Notes: generated by a model not told the origin, from the sequence alone. 41,306 bases of DNA from CANHEE01 sp043777755 (GCA_043777755.1 JAYWHK010000321.1:1-41306); one strand, 5' to 3'. Shown: positions 14,553 to 22,434, numbered from the stretch's first letter. Program-made: numbers and translations.

Positions 14553-14582
14553 TTGACATTCTCCTCAAATAAATCTATCTTG
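14553..14582 (+). promoter_or_regulatory. Possible promoter of xerC
   Basis: TTG at 14553-14555, 20 bases, then TATCTTG at 14576-14582, which lacks one T of the consensus. It would leave a leader of about 200 bases carrying an ATTCGTG repeat copy. Confidence 0.35.
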
Positions 14583-14720
14583 TACTCATATTAATTAAAA
14601 ATATAATTGTGTGAAAGTAACTAATTGATTATCAAACATATTTTAACAAACAAACATTAAAAAATAAAACTATAAAATTTATTTCTGAAACAGAACGATT
14701 AATTTTACCTTGTTTTATAA

Positions 14721-14768
14721 CACCACGAATTAGTGAAAATTCGATTAATTCGATAAAATTCGTGATTA
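14721..14768. repeat. ATTCGTG-type intergenic repeat before xerC
   Basis: CACCACGAATTAGTG, then AAAATTCGATTAATTCG and AAAATTCGTGATTAAG, are related to the pair at 14377-14487. The rest of 14488-14792 is AT-rich with no reading frame of interest. Confidence 0.5.
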
Positions 14769-14792
14769 AGAATTACGCAACAAAGAGGGAAT

Positions 14793-15707
14793 ATGACGCA
14801 AGCGACCAAGAGTTTTTTAGAATATTTAGAATTTGAACGAAGATTTTCGCAACATACACTATTGGCATATACTAAAGATTTAAGCCAATTTAACACCTTC
14901 ATCATTGAAAATCAAAGCATCACGACCATCGAAGACGTGAAGCATACAAACATTCGTGCATGGATTATAGCACTCATGGACGAAAAAGTTTTAGCAAGAA
15001 GCATCAATCGTAAGCTCTCCTGTCTAAAATCCTATTTTAAATACTTAAAATCTCGGGAATACATTACGCAAGATCCAATGCTCAAAGTCGTTGCACCTAA
15101 AGTACCCAAACGACTACCTCAACACGTTACAGAAAACAACATGGAGCAGCTCATTACAGAAGTTCACTTTGACAATGACTTCTCTGGCACTCGCAATCAA
15201 CTCATAATCCACTTACTCTATGCAACAGGCATCCGCTGTTCTGAGCTAATTGGACTAAAAATCCATGACATTGATAAATCCAATGCCACCATAAAAGTGC
15301 TTGGCAAAGGAAACAAAGAACGCATCGTTCCTGTTGTTCCGTCAGTAATGAAACTGATAGAAGGACACCTTACGTTCCGAACTCAATTCACAGAAAATAA
15401 AAATGACCTATTATTGACAGACAAAGGACAAGTTTTATATCCAAAAATCGTCTATAATATAGTAAAAAAACATTTATCTTATGTAACCACAATCGAACAA
15501 CGCAGTCCCCATGTATTAAGGCATACATTCGCAACGCACCTATCCGAAAATGGCGCAGACATCAAAGCAATCAAGGAATTACTCGGTCATGCGAGCCTTG
15601 CTGCCACACAAGTCTATACCCATAACTCCATAGACCGATTGCGAAAAGTATATGAACAAGCGCACCCAAGAGCAGTAAAAGAAACCGAAAACATACATTC
15701 AGAATAA
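14793..15707 (+). CDS. xerC: Tyrosine recombinase XerC/XerD type
   Basis: The protein has 304 residues. An N-terminal SAM-like core-binding domain (residues 1-90) is followed by the catalytic domain with all active residues: R148 (ATGIRCSEL), K172 (GKGNKER), H240 and R243 (SPHVLRHTFATHL), H266 (LLGHASL) and nucleophile Y275 (TQVYTH). Xer enzymes resolve chromosome dimers at dif with FtsK. The position before hpf and the tuf-rpo cluster is typical of Bacteroidota, so this is the housekeeping enzyme and not a mobile-element integrase. XerC versus XerD cannot be told apart with confidence. It may be co-transcribed with hpf. Confidence 0.9.
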   Translation: MTQATKSFLEYLEFERRFSQHTLLAYTKDLSQFNTFIIENQSITTIEDVKHTNIRAWIIALMDEKVLARSINRKLSCLKSYFKYLKSREYITQDPMLKVVAPKVPKRLPQHVTENNMEQLITEVHFDNDFSGTRNQLIIHLLYATGIRCSELIGLKIHDIDKSNATIKVLGKGNKERIVPVVPSVMKLIEGHLTFRTQFTENKNDLLLTDKGQVLYPKIVYNIVKKHLSYVTTIEQRSPHVLRHTFATHLSENGADIKAIKELLGHASLAATQVYTHNSIDRLRKVYEQAHPRAVKETENIHSE

Positions 15708-15761
15708 ACACTACTTTGAGATTTCTAAATCATCAAAAATTTAAAAACCTTTTTTCTTAAC

Positions 15762-15813
15762 AAAGCTCATTTTGAGAGAAAACACTCCCTTAGGGAAAAT
15801 CAAAATGAACTTT
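15762..15813 (+). promoter_or_regulatory. Hairpin in the hpf leader
   Basis: Arms at 15762-15775 and 15800-15813 match at 13 of 14 positions (AAAGCTCATTTTGA). Inside is a small CCCTTAGGG palindrome. It ends 17 bases before the hpf ATG and has no T-run, so a leader or processing role is more likely than termination. Confidence 0.5.
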
Positions 15814-15830
15814 CAATCCTGTTTATTATT

Positions 15831-16127
15831 ATGAAAGTAGTAACGCACGCAGTCCACTTTGACGCAGACCAAAAACTAATTGACTTCATTGAAAAAAAAT
15901 TAGCGAAGCTCGAACAATTCTTCGACCGCATCATCGGAGTAGATGTATTCCTAAAACTCGAAAGCGCAAGTCGAGTAAAAGACAAAATTGCTGAAATCAA
16001 ACTCAATGTGCCAGGCGCAACCATCATCGTCAAAGAAGTAGCATTAACATTTGAAGCCGCAGTGGACATCGCACTCGACAGCTTAAAAAGACAACTCATC
16101 AAACACAAAGAAAAAGAACGCTCATAA
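15831..16127 (+). CDS. hpf: Ribosome hibernation-promoting factor, short form (HPF/RaiA family)
   Basis: The protein has 98 residues, the length of short HPF, with no C-terminal long-HPF domain. The βαβββα fold is recognisable: HAVHFDADQKLIDFIEKKLAKL, then VDVFLKLE, DKIAEIKLNVPGATIIVKE and FEAAVDIALDSLKRQLIKHKE in parts. It binds the small subunit in the decoding region and promotes inactive ribosome dimers or monomers in stationary phase. A perfect terminator follows at 16144. Confidence 0.9.
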   Translation: MKVVTHAVHFDADQKLIDFIEKKLAKLEQFFDRIIGVDVFLKLESASRVKDKIAEIKLNVPGATIIVKEVALTFEAAVDIALDSLKRQLIKHKEKERS

Positions 16128-16143
16128 AAATCCAATAAGGGAC

Positions 16144-16184
16144 AATAAAAAAAGAGATAGCAAAAAGCTATCTCTTTTTTTATT
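16144..16184 (+). terminator. Rho-independent terminator of xerC-hpf
   Basis: An 18-bp perfect stem (AATAAAAAAAGAGATAGC with its complement), loop AAAAA, and a T7 run inside the right arm. The following 16185-16575 is AT-rich with no gene. A weak 10-bp inverted repeat (CTAAATTAAT, 16240-16249/16303-16312) is the only structure seen. Confidence 0.9.
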
Positions 16185-16575
16185 GCATATTGGCAACTCT
16201 TAAATTTACTTTTATTCAAATAATCCAGCGACGGGCGTACTAAATTAATATTTTTGAAAATGGTAAGACAATTTGAGCAATCGACTGAAAAAAATAATAC
16301 TAATTAATTTAGCCCCAATACTTAATTCATTTTCATGTGTGATTAAAAATTAACAGTTGCGTTTGAGCGGAGCGAAAACAAAAACAGCAAGAAACTAATT
16401 TTTATGATTTTGAAAAATCTTCATTTTTGGCACTCAATTTGCAAACAATAAATCAAGTTTGAGAAATATTGAAATTTTTTAAGAAATCTTTTTTAGATAA
16501 CTCATTGAAAATCAATTAGTACTTTTTAATTTGAAAAAAAAGTTTAAAAAAAATGAAAAAAAGTTTCTCAAATAC

Positions 16576-16606
16576 TTGCATACTTCAAAAAGTCGTTATA
16601 TCTTTG
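16576..16606 (+). promoter_or_regulatory. Promoter of the tRNA-tuf operon
   Basis: TTG at 16576-16578, 20 bases, TATCTTTG at 16599-16606. The first tRNA begins about 80 bases downstream. Confidence 0.8.
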
Positions 16607-16687
16607 CATCGCTTTTAAGAAATAAGGGAATACAAATCAGTATTAAGGTACTGTTTGAAAGGTCAAACTTCTTAAAATTCAAAATTA

Positions 16688-16760
16688 GCCAAAGTAGCTC
16701 AGTTGGTAGAGCAGCTGATTTGTAATCAGCTGGTCGGGGGTTCGAGTCCCTCCTTTGGCT
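16688..16760 (+). tRNA. tRNA-Thr (TGT)
   Basis: A 73-base cloverleaf with acceptor GCCAAAG/CTTTGGC, D-arm AGCTCAGTTGGTAGAGC, anticodon loop TTTGTAA (anticodon TGT) and T-arm GGTTCGAGTCC. CCA is not encoded. Confidence 0.95.
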
Positions 16761-16781
16761 CAGAAAATTAGACATAAACTC

Positions 16782-16862
16782 GGGAGTGTACCAGAGTGGC
16801 CAAATGGGGCAGACTGTAAATCTGCTGGGAAACCTTCGGTGGTTCGAATCCATCCGCTCCCA
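16782..16862 (+). tRNA. tRNA-Tyr (GTA)
   Basis: An 81-base class II tRNA with acceptor GGGAGTG/CGCTCCC (one G-T pair), anticodon loop CTGTAAA (GTA), a long variable arm (CTGGGAAACCTTCGG) and T-arm GGTTCGAATCC. Confidence 0.95.
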
Positions 16863-16890
16863 CTAAATGTTTGGTCTTTAATCAATACAG

Positions 16891-16943
16891 AAGTCATAAA
16901 GTCATCGTTAATTTGTAAATTACGGTTTTTGACTTTATGACTT
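16891..16943 (+). other. Hairpin after tRNA-Tyr
   Basis: A 14-bp perfect stem AAGTCATAAAGTCA/TGACTTTATGACTT with T's following. It may be a processing signal or partial terminator. It lies in the 317-base gap between tRNA-Tyr and tRNA-Gly, which contains no gene. Confidence 0.6.
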
Positions 16944-17121
16944 TTTGATTAATATGACCTTTCAAACAAGTTTTTTGATAGATTGCTTTTATTTTTTAAT
17001 TCTTTTTGTTAGCAAAATTTCTAACATATAAGGATTATTTAAAATAAAATGAAAATTCAATATCTTATACATCTTTAATATAATATTAATTGTATAAATC
17101 ATTGTTTTCAAATTATACCAA

Positions 17122-17167
17122 CAATAAATTTGGTTTTAATATTTCAATATTGAAACCAAATTTATTG
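17122..17167 (+). other. Long hairpin directly before tRNA-Gly
   Basis: A 15-bp perfect outer stem CAATAAATTTGGTTT/AAACCAAATTTATTG continues inwards through AATATT/AATATT, giving an almost unbroken 22-bp stem. It ends 12 bases before tRNA-Gly. Confidence 0.65.
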
Positions 17168-17179
17168 CATAATATTTAT

Positions 17180-17252
17180 GCGGGAGTAGCTCAGTTGGTA
17201 GAGCGACAGCCTTCCAAGCTGTAGGTCGCGGGTTCGAGCCTCGTCTCCCGCT
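17180..17252 (+). tRNA. tRNA-Gly (TCC)
   Basis: A 73-base cloverleaf with acceptor GCGGGAG/CTCCCGC, anticodon loop CTTCCAA (TCC) and T-arm GGGTTCGAGCC. Confidence 0.95.
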
Positions 17253-17271
17253 CAATTTTGAGCCTTTATGA

Positions 17272-17362
17272 ATGATTTTTAAAAGTCATTTGTAAACTGA
17301 CTTTTGAGAAGAATCTAAAATGAACTAATACATTTAGTACTTTGTAGATTCTTAGAAATCAT
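17272..17362 (+). other. Branched RNA structure between tRNA-Gly and tRNA-Thr
   Basis: An outer stem ATGATTT/AAATCAT (17272-17278/17356-17362) encloses two hairpins, AAAAGTCA/TGACTTTT (17281-17305) and AAGAATCTA/TAGATTCTT (17309-17353). This predicts a three-way junction that fills the spacer. Confidence 0.55.
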
Positions 17363-17367
17363 CTTCT

Positions 17368-17439
<72 letters not shown>

Positions 17440-17495
17440 CTAAGTTAATTACTTAAAATATTTCTTTCACTAACATTACTTAAATTTATTCCACA

Positions 17496-18689
17496 ATGGC
17501 TAAGGAAACATTCGTAAGATCGAAGCCGCACGTTAATATCGGTACAATCGGTCACGTTGACCACGGTAAGACTACGCTTACCGCAGCTATTACTTCAGTT
17601 TTAGCAAACAAAGGTCTTGCTCAAAAGACTTCTTATGACTCAATTGATGCTGCTCCAGAAGAAAAAGAGCGTGGTATCACAATCAATACTGCTCACGTTG
17701 AGTATGAAACTGTTAATCGTCACTACGCTCACGTTGACTGTCCAGGTCACGCCGATTACGTAAAGAATATGATTACTGGTGCTGCTCAAATGGACGGTGC
17801 TATCATCGTAGTTGCTGCAACAGATGGTCCAATGCCACAAACTCGTGAGCATATCCTTTTGGCTCGTCAGGTAGGTGTTCCTCGTTTGGTTGTTTTCATG
17901 AACAAGGTGGACTTAGTAGATGATGCAGAGATGTTAGAATTGGTTGAAATGGAAGTTCGTGAGTTGTTAGGAACATACCAATTTGACGGTGACAACACAC
18001 CAATTATCATGGGTTCTGCTCTTGGTGGTTTGGGTGGTGACCCTCAATGGGTTTCTAAAATCGAAGAATTAATGGAAGCTTGTGATACTTGGATTCCAGA
18101 ACCAGTTCGTGCTGTTGATAAGCCGTTCTTGATGCCAGTTGAAGATGTATTTACGATTACAGGTCGTGGTACAGTTGCAACAGGTCGTATCGAGCGTGGT
18201 ATCATCAAAGTTGGCGAGCCAGTTGAAATCGTTGGTATGGTTGCTGAAGGTGAAAAGCCTTTAACTTCTACTTGTACTGGTGTTGAAATGTTCCGTAAAT
18301 TATTGGATCAAGGTCAAGCTGGTGACAACGCAGGTATCTTATTACGTGGTATTGACAAAGAAGCTATCCGTCGTGGTATGGTTATTGTTAAGCCAGGTTC
18401 TGTTAAACCTCACCGTAAGTTTAAAGCTGAGGTGTATGTATTAGGTAAAGATGAAGGCGGACGTCACACTCCATTCTTCAACGGTTACCGTCCACAGTTC
18501 TACTTCCGTACAACGGACGTTACTGGTGATGTAAAATTACCTGAAAACGTAGAAATGGTTATGCCAGGTGACAATGTATCTTTGAATGTTGAACTTATCC
18601 AAACAATTGCAATGGAAGTTGGTCTTCGTTTTGCAATCCGTGAAGGTGGTCGTACAGTAGGTGCAGGTCAAGTAACTGAAATACTATAA
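17496..18689 (+). CDS. tuf: Elongation factor Tu
   Basis: The protein has 397 residues, close to the usual 395-400. G-domain motifs: GHVDHGKT (P-loop), RGITINTAH (switch I threonine), DCPGHADY (G3), NKVD (G4) and SALGG (G5). Domains II and III follow, ending RTVGAGQVTEIL. EF-Tu delivers aminoacyl-tRNA to the ribosome. The gene lies 56 bases after tRNA-Thr (GGT) with no promoter between, so it is co-transcribed with the tRNAs. A terminator follows at 18711-18746. Confidence 0.98.
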   Translation: MAKETFVRSKPHVNIGTIGHVDHGKTTLTAAITSVLANKGLAQKTSYDSIDAAPEEKERGITINTAHVEYETVNRHYAHVDCPGHADYVKNMITGAAQMDGAIIVVAATDGPMPQTREHILLARQVGVPRLVVFMNKVDLVDDAEMLELVEMEVRELLGTYQFDGDNTPIIMGSALGGLGGDPQWVSKIEELMEACDTWIPEPVRAVDKPFLMPVEDVFTITGRGTVATGRIERGIIKVGEPVEIVGMVAEGEKPLTSTCTGVEMFRKLLDQGQAGDNAGILLRGIDKEAIRRGMVIVKPGSVKPHRKFKAEVYVLGKDEGGRHTPFFNGYRPQFYFRTTDVTGDVKLPENVEMVMPGDNVSLNVELIQTIAMEVGLRFAIREGGRTVGAGQVTEIL

Positions 18690-18710
18690 TCTACTTTTAG
18701 ATATAATAGA

Positions 18711-18746
18711 AATATAAAACCTCTCTTTTTAGAGAGGTTTTATATT
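18711..18746 (+). terminator. Terminator of tuf
   Basis: The AATATAAAACCTCTCT arm pairs with AGAGAGGTTTTATATT around a TTTT loop, then T's. It separates tuf from tRNA-Trp-secE, which must have another promoter; no clear consensus is seen in 18747-18818. Confidence 0.85.
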
Positions 18747-18818
18747 CTTTTTATCAAAATTTGAAATTTTATTTGTACTTTTTAATCAAATACTTTTCAA
18801 ATTAAAAATTAAAAAAAC

Positions 18819-18889
18819 GTGGGCATAGTATAATGGTAGTATGCCGGTCTCCAAAACCGTTGGTCTGAGTTCGAGTCTTAGTGCCCGCG
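18819..18889 (+). tRNA. tRNA-Trp (CCA)
   Basis: A 71-base cloverleaf with acceptor GTGGGCA/TGCCCGC (one T-G pair), short D-arm, anticodon loop CTCCAAA (CCA) and T-arm GAGTTCGAGTCTT. Its place between tuf and secE is conserved across bacteria. Confidence 0.95.
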
Positions 18890-18912
18890 CAAAATTTTTC
18901 TAAACTGCTTAT

Positions 18913-18939
18913 CCTAATATAGTTTTTCACTATTTTAGG
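18913..18939 (+). other. Hairpin between tRNA-Trp and secE
   Basis: CCTAATATAGT/ACTATTTTAGG (one mismatch) with loop TTTTC and no T-run. It is likely a tRNA 3' processing or leader structure. Confidence 0.5.
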
Positions 18940-18965
18940 GTCGGCATTTTATCATATAATCAATT

Positions 18966-19157
18966 ATGGAAAGAATTAAACTTTATTTGAACGAAAGTTA
19001 CAACGAATTAATCAACAATGTAACTTGGCCTACTTGGGAAAACCTTTATCAAACAGCTATGGTTGTTTTGGGTTCATCAGCGGTGGTGGCATTATTGATT
19101 TTTATTATGGATGCTATATCTAACCAATTGTTAGAAGCTATCTACAAACTTGGTTAA
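18966..19157 (+). CDS. secE: Preprotein translocase subunit SecE
   Basis: The protein has 63 residues, the short one-helix form. It has the amphipathic N-terminal segment ending NVTWPTWENL, in which the TWP is the family signature, and one transmembrane helix (about 30-50). SecE clamps the SecY channel. It is followed by nusG, as in nearly all bacteria. Confidence 0.93.
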   Translation: MERIKLYLNESYNELINNVTWPTWENLYQTAMVVLGSSAVVALLIFIMDAISNQLLEAIYKLG

Positions 19158-19204
19158 TCTTAATCAATTTTAATTATAGATTCAATTTTTTCCAATCACT
19201 CCTT

Positions 19205-19240
19205 TCGCATTTAATTTTTTGTAGAAAATATTAAATGCGA
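19205..19240 (+). promoter_or_regulatory. Hairpin over the first nusG ATG
   Basis: TCGCATTTAAT (19205-19215) and ATTAAATGCGA (19230-19240) are exact complements, 11 bp, with loop TTTTTGTAGAAAAT. The right arm contains the ATG at 19235, which would be buried. The next in-frame ATG at 19256 lies clear of the stem. Confidence 0.6.
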
Positions 19241-19255
19241 TTCGTAACTTATACT

Positions 19256-19804
19256 ATGACAGAAGAAAAAAAATTCTACTCTTTACGTGTTGTAAGCGGT
19301 AAAGAACGTAAAATCAAGGAACGCCTCGAACTGGAAATCAGTCGTTCTGGGTGGAGTGAAATAGTAACACAAGTTATTGTACCTTCTGAGAAGGTTTATA
19401 AAATAAAAGCGGGCAAAAAACAAGTATCAGAGAGAAATATTCTCCCTGGTTACATTCTTGTAGAAGCTGTCGCTACTTCTTTTACTGGTGAAATCGTAAA
19501 GGCATTAACAGATGTTCAAGATGTTATGCACTTCTTACCTCGTTTGAAGCCAGATCCTTTATCTACTGTTGAAGTAAATCGCCTGTTGGGTAGAGTTGAT
19601 GATTCTTCCGAACTTGGTGAAATGATGGTTGAGCCGTTCATTGTAGGTGAAATGGTGAAAATCAACGATGGTGGATTTGTTGGTTTCTTGGGTGAAATCG
19701 TAGATGTAAATGAAGAAAAGAAGAAACTAAAAGTTATTGTAAAAATCTTTGGTCGTGGTACGGAAGTTGAACTCAACTTTATGCAAGTCGAAAAAGAACA
19801 ATAA
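19256..19804 (+). CDS. nusG: Transcription termination/antitermination factor NusG
   Basis: From the ATG at 19256 (MTEEKKFYSLRVVSGKE) the protein has 182 residues, the usual length. The NGN domain (FYSLRVVSGKERKIKERL, then NILPGYILVEA, VMHFLPRL) is followed by a KOW domain (GEMVKINDGGFVGFLGEIVDVN, then GRGTEVELNFMQVE). NusG binds RNA polymerase and couples it to Rho or ribosomes. An in-frame ATG at 19235 would add seven residues (MRFVTYT) that are not family-like and lies in a hairpin arm. I therefore prefer the second start, although the first cannot be excluded. Confidence 0.95.
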   Translation: MTEEKKFYSLRVVSGKERKIKERLELEISRSGWSEIVTQVIVPSEKVYKIKAGKKQVSERNILPGYILVEAVATSFTGEIVKALTDVQDVMHFLPRLKPDPLSTVEVNRLLGRVDDSSELGEMMVEPFIVGEMVKINDGGFVGFLGEIVDVNEEKKKLKVIVKIFGRGTEVELNFMQVEKEQ

Positions 19805-19827
19805 TTATTCCATTTGAAATTAAAGAA

Positions 19828-19898
19828 ACCGCAGACGCTCCCTTGTCATCTTCTCTAAAAAATGATAGGGTAGTGGAGCTTCCAACTTAATTTGCGGT
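19828..19898 (+). promoter_or_regulatory. Folded leader of rplK (possible L1 control site)
   Basis: Three nested pairings stack into one long irregular hairpin: ACCGCA/TGCGGT (19828-19833/19893-19898), GCTCC/GGAGC (19837-19841/19875-19879) and CCC..TCAT/ATGA..GGG inside. L1 is known to repress the L11-L1 operon by binding a leader that mimics its 23S rRNA site. The position fits, but I have not shown the motif match. Confidence 0.5.
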
Positions 19899-19944
19899 GG
19901 ATTTGATATATTTTTTAAACAATTTTTTAATTTAAGAAACGGCA

Positions 19945-20388
19945 ATGGCTAAAGAGATTTTTACGTACATCAAGCTTCAGGTGAAGGGTGGTGCTGCCAA
20001 TCCTGCTCCTCCAATCGGTCCTGCATTAGGTTCGAAAGGTGTGAACATCATGGAGTTTTGCAAGCGTTTCAATGCTCAAACTCAAGACCAACCAGGTAAA
20101 ATTTTACCTGTGATTATTTCGGTTTATAAGGATAAGACATTTGACTTCGAAATTAAGACGCCGCCAGCAGCTATTCAGTTGATGGATGCTTCCAAAATCA
20201 AGTTGGGTTCTGCCCAGCCAAACCGTAATAAGGTAGGTTCTGTTACTTGGGATCAAGTTCGTGCAATCGCTGAAAACAAAATGCCTGATTTGAACTGCTT
20301 TACAATCGAAGCAGGAATGAGAATGGTAGCGGGTACAGCACGCTCCATGGGTCTTACGGTTTCAGGTACTGCACCTTGGGACAACTAA
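19945..20388 (+). CDS. rplK: 50S ribosomal protein L11
   Basis: The protein has 147 residues. The N-terminal domain (FTYIKLQVKGGAANPAPPIGPALG in parts) carries the proline-rich loop targeted by thiopeptides. The C-terminal RNA-binding domain ends IEAGMRMVAGTARSMGLTV. L11 forms the GTPase-associated centre with 23S rRNA and is needed for RelA sensing. It is the first gene of the rplK-rplA-rplJ-rplL run. Confidence 0.97.
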   Translation: MAKEIFTYIKLQVKGGAANPAPPIGPALGSKGVNIMEFCKRFNAQTQDQPGKILPVIISVYKDKTFDFEIKTPPAAIQLMDASKIKLGSAQPNRNKVGSVTWDQVRAIAENKMPDLNCFTIEAGMRMVAGTARSMGLTVSGTAPWDN

Positions 20389-20529
20389 ATTAATTAAGAA
20401 TTAATAATTAAAAATAATAATCATTAGAGAAATCTTAATATTGTTCATTATTAATTAATAATTTTTCATTATTAATTTAAAAGGGAGTTCCGCATTTGGA
20501 ATGTTATCACCTTAAACATTTTTTTTAAA
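20389..20529 (+). other. AT-rich rplK-rplA spacer
   Basis: A 141-base spacer with repeated AATTAATAATT/ATTATTAATT runs that can pair with each other. No promoter consensus and no reading frame are seen. It may fold in the mRNA. Confidence 0.4.
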
Positions 20530-21261
20530 ATGGCAGAAGAAGAAAAAAAGAGACCTAATCACGTACCGCGCGTGAAGGTTTCTAAAAAAAGAAAAGCGGT
20601 AAATACTAAAGTTGATGACAAATTGTACCAGTTACAAGATGCTATGGCTTTGGTGAAAGAAGTGAATGTTGCGAAGTTTGATGCTTCCGTAGATGTTCAC
20701 TGTCGTTTGGGAATTGACCCTCGTAAAGCTGACCAAGCATTGCGTGGAACGGTTAGTCTTCCTCACGGTACAGGTAAAACAAAGCGTGTATTAGTGCTTT
20801 GTACTCCTGACAAAGAAGCAGAAGCTAAGGCGGCTGGTGCTGATCATGTTGGTTTGGAAGAGTATATCCAAAAAATCAAAGATGGTTGGACTGACATCGA
20901 TGTAATCGTTGCTACACCAAACGTTATGGCTAAGTTGGGTGCTATTGGTCGTATCTTAGGTCCTCGTGGTTTAATGCCTAACCCTAAGACAGGTACCGTA
21001 ACACTTGACGTTGCAAGTGCAGTAACAGATGTAAAAGGCGGTAAAATTGCTTTCCGTGTTGATAAATTTGGTATTATTCACGCTTCTGTGGGTCGTGTAT
21101 CATTTTCAGCGGAGAAATTAACTGAAAATGCAAACGAATTGTTGGCTACTTTGATAAAAATGAAGCCATCAACTGCAAAAGGTACTTACATGCGTTCTGT
21201 ATCAGTTGCATCAACGATGAGTCCAGGTGTCAAGGTTGAGCCTAAGTCCATCAAAGCATAA
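20530..21261 (+). CDS. rplA: 50S ribosomal protein L1
   Basis: The protein has 243 residues, slightly longer than the usual ~230 because of a lysine-rich N-terminal tail (MAEEEKKRPNHVPRVKVSKKRK), which I have seen in other Bacteroidota. The core is standard: VDVHCRLGIDPRKADQALRG, LPHGTGKT, then LGPRGLMPNPKTGTVT. L1 forms the mobile stalk at the E site and represses its own operon. Confidence 0.97.
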   Translation: MAEEEKKRPNHVPRVKVSKKRKAVNTKVDDKLYQLQDAMALVKEVNVAKFDASVDVHCRLGIDPRKADQALRGTVSLPHGTGKTKRVLVLCTPDKEAEAKAAGADHVGLEEYIQKIKDGWTDIDVIVATPNVMAKLGAIGRILGPRGLMPNPKTGTVTLDVASAVTDVKGGKIAFRVDKFGIIHASVGRVSFSAEKLTENANELLATLIKMKPSTAKGTYMRSVSVASTMSPGVKVEPKSIKA

Positions 21262-21288
21262 TTTATTTTATAAAAATTATTTCTAATA

Positions 21289-21819
21289 ATGACAAAACAA
21301 AAGAAGTCGGCAGAGATTGATGTGCTAAGAGCGATGTTTGAGCAAAATAGTTTTTTCTATATTGCTGATGCCTCTACACTTTCAGCTCAGCAGGTAAATA
21401 ACTTCCGCAGACAATGCTTTGAATCAGGTGTGGTAATGAGAGTTACTAAAAATACTTTGATTCGTAAGGCATTGGAGCAGTTGCCGTCAGATAAGAATTA
21501 CGGACAAGTATTCGAATCTTTGCACGGTCCGACAGCCGTATTGTTTTGCGAAACGGCTAATGTGCCAGCTAAACTTATCAAGGAATTCAGAGCTGCGGGT
21601 GGCGATAAGCCAGCTGTAAAAGCTGCTTACATTGATGGTGGTGTATATATTGGTGATGATCAATTGGCTACTTTAACAAAACTCAAGACGAAAAACGAAC
21701 TCTTGGGCGAAGTTCTTGGTTTATTGCAATCTCCAATGCAAAAAGTTCTTGGTCAGCTCAAATCTGGTGGAAACACGATTGCAGGTTTGGTCAAAACTTT
21801 GGAAGAGCGTGGCGCATAG
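21289..21819 (+). CDS. rplJ: 50S ribosomal protein L10
   Basis: The protein has 176 residues. The N-terminal rRNA-binding domain has FRRQCFESGVVMRVTKNTLIR in parts and HGPTAVLFCE, and the C-terminal helix (LLGEVLGLLQSPMQKVLGQL onwards) is the L7/L12 docking site. It starts 27 bases after rplA. Confidence 0.96.
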   Translation: MTKQKKSAEIDVLRAMFEQNSFFYIADASTLSAQQVNNFRRQCFESGVVMRVTKNTLIRKALEQLPSDKNYGQVFESLHGPTAVLFCETANVPAKLIKEFRAAGGDKPAVKAAYIDGGVYIGDDQLATLTKLKTKNELLGEVLGLLQSPMQKVLGQLKSGGNTIAGLVKTLEERGA

Positions 21820-21989
21820 GAATTGCTCAAAGTTAAATAGCAACTTTTTTTACAAAAAAATTGATGCGATTTACTTTTATATTCCTTTTTAAAATAAAGT
21901 TCATCTTTATTTTTATCGTAAAATTAATTTTACATTTTTTATTTTAGTACTTTAACAAATTTTTTAAAAACCTTTAAATTTTATATACA

Positions 21990-22367
21990 ATGGCTGATAT
22001 CAAAGCTTTAGCAGAATCATTAGTTAACCTTACAATCAAAGAAGTTAACGAATTAGCAACAATTTTGAAAGACGAATATGGCATTGAGCCTGCTGCTGCT
22101 GCTGTTGCAGTTGCTGCTGCTCCTGCTGGCGATGCTGCTCCTGCTGCTGCTGCTCAAACTGAGTTCACAGTAGTATTGAAAGATGCTGGTGCATCTAAGT
22201 TAAATGTAGTGAAAGAAGTGAAGAACATCACTGGTTTAGGCTTGAAAGAAGCTAAAGACTTGGTAGATAGTGCGCCTTCTAACATTAAGGAGAAAGTATC
22301 TAAAGAAGAAGCTGAGGCTATCAAAGCTACTTTGGAAGGTGCAGGTGCATCTGTAGAATTGAAGTAA
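21990..22367 (+). CDS. rplL: 50S ribosomal protein L7/L12
   Basis: The protein has 125 residues. The N-terminal dimerisation helix, a long Ala/Pro-rich hinge (PAAAAVAVAAAPAGDAAPAA, about 33-52) and the C-terminal factor-binding domain (EFTVVLKDAGASKLNVVKEV, GLGLKEAKDLVD) are all present. It lies 170 bases after rplJ in a stretch with no clear promoter or hairpin, and is followed by a terminator. Confidence 0.97.
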   Translation: MADIKALAESLVNLTIKEVNELATILKDEYGIEPAAAAVAVAAAPAGDAAPAAAAQTEFTVVLKDAGASKLNVVKEVKNITGLGLKEAKDLVDSAPSNIKEKVSKEEAEAIKATLEGAGASVELK

Positions 22368-22390
22368 TGTTTTCCAATATGAAAGATTAT

Positions 22391-22422
22391 AAATTTGGGG
22401 CTGAATAAGCCCCAAATTTTTT
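22391..22422 (+). terminator. Terminator after rplL
   Basis: AAATTTGGGGCT/AGCCCCAAATTT, 12 bp, loop GAATA, then TTTTCC. It separates the ribosomal protein genes from rpoBC, fully or in part. Confidence 0.85.
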
Positions 22423-22434
22423 CCTTCTTTTTAT

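Noticed and set aside
14793..15707. Tyrosine recombinase considered as the integrase of a mobile element or of the rpoC cargo
   Set aside because: Its place before hpf and the tuf-rpo cluster is the conserved housekeeping position, and no cargo or att-like repeats flank it.
16531..16940. Three short frames over the tRNA genes
   Set aside because: They are translations of tRNA-Thr and tRNA-Tyr sequence and are not proteins.
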